DNA from: Chloroflexia bacterium
GTDB lineage: Bacteria > Chloroflexota > Chloroflexia > QHBQ01 > JADMIH01
DNA length: 7,536 nt
Reading direction: 5' to 3'
NCBI GenBank assembly: GCA_025927935.1
Contig: JAICKM010000332.1
Span: 1-7,536, forward strand
In this document: piece by piece, positions 7,270-7,536 of the stretch
Layout of the letters: every line of letters begins with the position of its first letter
Position numbering within the stretch: position 1 is the stretch's first letter
Program-made: the position numbers and the translations under genes
Notes under the pieces: model-generated
The model's database searches: none
Told to the model about the DNA's origin: nothing
What the model saw: only the letters and a program-made list of their open reading frames with translations

Positions 7270-7295
7270 CCATCCCTATGCGGCGGGGCGGCGGC

Positions 7296-7535
7296 TTAGG
7301 ACCGTTCTTCGCGGTAGTAGGGCAGGCCGAGGGCGGCGGGGGCGCCGATGCGGCGGCGCACCGTCTCGCGCGTCGCCAGCACCAGGACGAGGATAGTGAA
7401 CAGGTAGGGCAGCATGTTCAGGAAGAAGGGCGAGACCTGGGTGCCCGCGCTTTGCAGGCGGAACTGCAAGGCTTCCACGCCGCCGAACAGGTAGGCGCCC
7501 AGCGCGGCGCGGGCGGGACTCCAGGTGGCGAAGAT
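7296..7535 (-). CDS. ABC transporter inner-membrane permease, C-terminal part (5' end outside window)
   Basis: This is the last 79 residues of an ABC importer permease of the branched-chain amino acid/simple sugar type (BPD_transp_2), most like the nucleoside-transporter permeases (NupQ/YufQ group) that pair with BmpA-type lipoproteins. The frame runs open to the window edge, reading IFATWSPARAALGAYLFGGV and then EALQFRLQSAG. The GAYLFGGVEALQFRLQ segment is the characteristic small-residue helix followed by an extracytoplasmic loop. NMLPYLFTILVLVLATRETV is the last transmembrane helix. The Arg-rich, cytoplasmic tail ends APAALGLPYYREERS; an AAPAALGxPY-like end is common in this group. A GTG at 7478 lies inside the frame and is not a start. 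Upstream partners (ATPase, second permease, binding protein) would be off the right edge. Permease identity is strong; nucleoside as substrate is likely but unproven. Confidence 0.82.
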   Translation of the reverse strand: MFATWSPARAALGAYLFGGVEALQFRLQSAGTQVSPFFLNMLPYLFTILVLVLATRETVRRRIGAPAALGLPYYREERS

Positions 7536-7536
7536 G

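Larger units (their letters stand above)
6996..7295. other. Intergenic region between the ABC permease gene and the TPR gene
   Basis: These 300 bp hold no gene that I can support. They contain the 5' leader (6996 to ~7051) and promoter (7058-7086) of the TPR operon and the inverted repeat (7114-7269). About 26 bp of ordinary sequence follows the permease stop. A perfect TTGACA on the plus strand (7040-7045) has no properly spaced -10 and no gene to serve. No tRNA or small-RNA signature was recognised. Confidence 0.7.

Overview
The window is GC-rich DNA with dense coding and many G/C-ending codons. It suggests a high-GC environmental bacterium. The very long TPR protein with an N-terminal membrane anchor, beside a GT-C glycosyltransferase and a nucleoside-type ABC permease, looks most like filamentous Chloroflexota (the Roseiflexus/Kouleothrix/Chloroflexus group). 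That placement rests on recalled protein style only, so it is tentative.

Layout, left to right. (1) Positions 2-601, plus strand: the C-terminal part of a serine beta-lactamase/esterase-fold hydrolase that enters from the left edge. (2) Positions 602-824: a convergent intergenic region, less GC-rich than its surroundings. It holds a 141-bp element bounded by near-perfect 20-bp inverted repeats (668-808). (3) Positions 825-3122, minus strand: a 765-residue polytopic GT-C/GT39-like glycosyltransferase. (4) Positions 3156-6995, minus strand: a 1279-residue protein with two membrane segments, a TolB-N/FlgO-like alpha/beta domain and a long array of TPR repeats. (5) Positions 6996-7295: an intergenic region with a good extended -10 promoter reading into the TPR gene, and a perfect 30-bp inverted repeat flanking 96 bp. 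(6) Positions 7296-7535, minus strand: the C-terminus of an ABC transporter permease that continues beyond the right edge.

The TPR gene and the glycosyltransferase gene lie 33 bp apart on the same strand and probably form one transcription unit driven from about 7058-7086. A reasonable inference is an envelope module, with an extracytoplasmic TPR scaffold working alongside a lipid-linked-sugar-dependent glycosyltransferase. No substrate can be read from the sequence. The serine hydrolase and the ABC permease look like separate transcription units. No RNA gene, CRISPR array or intact transposase is visible.
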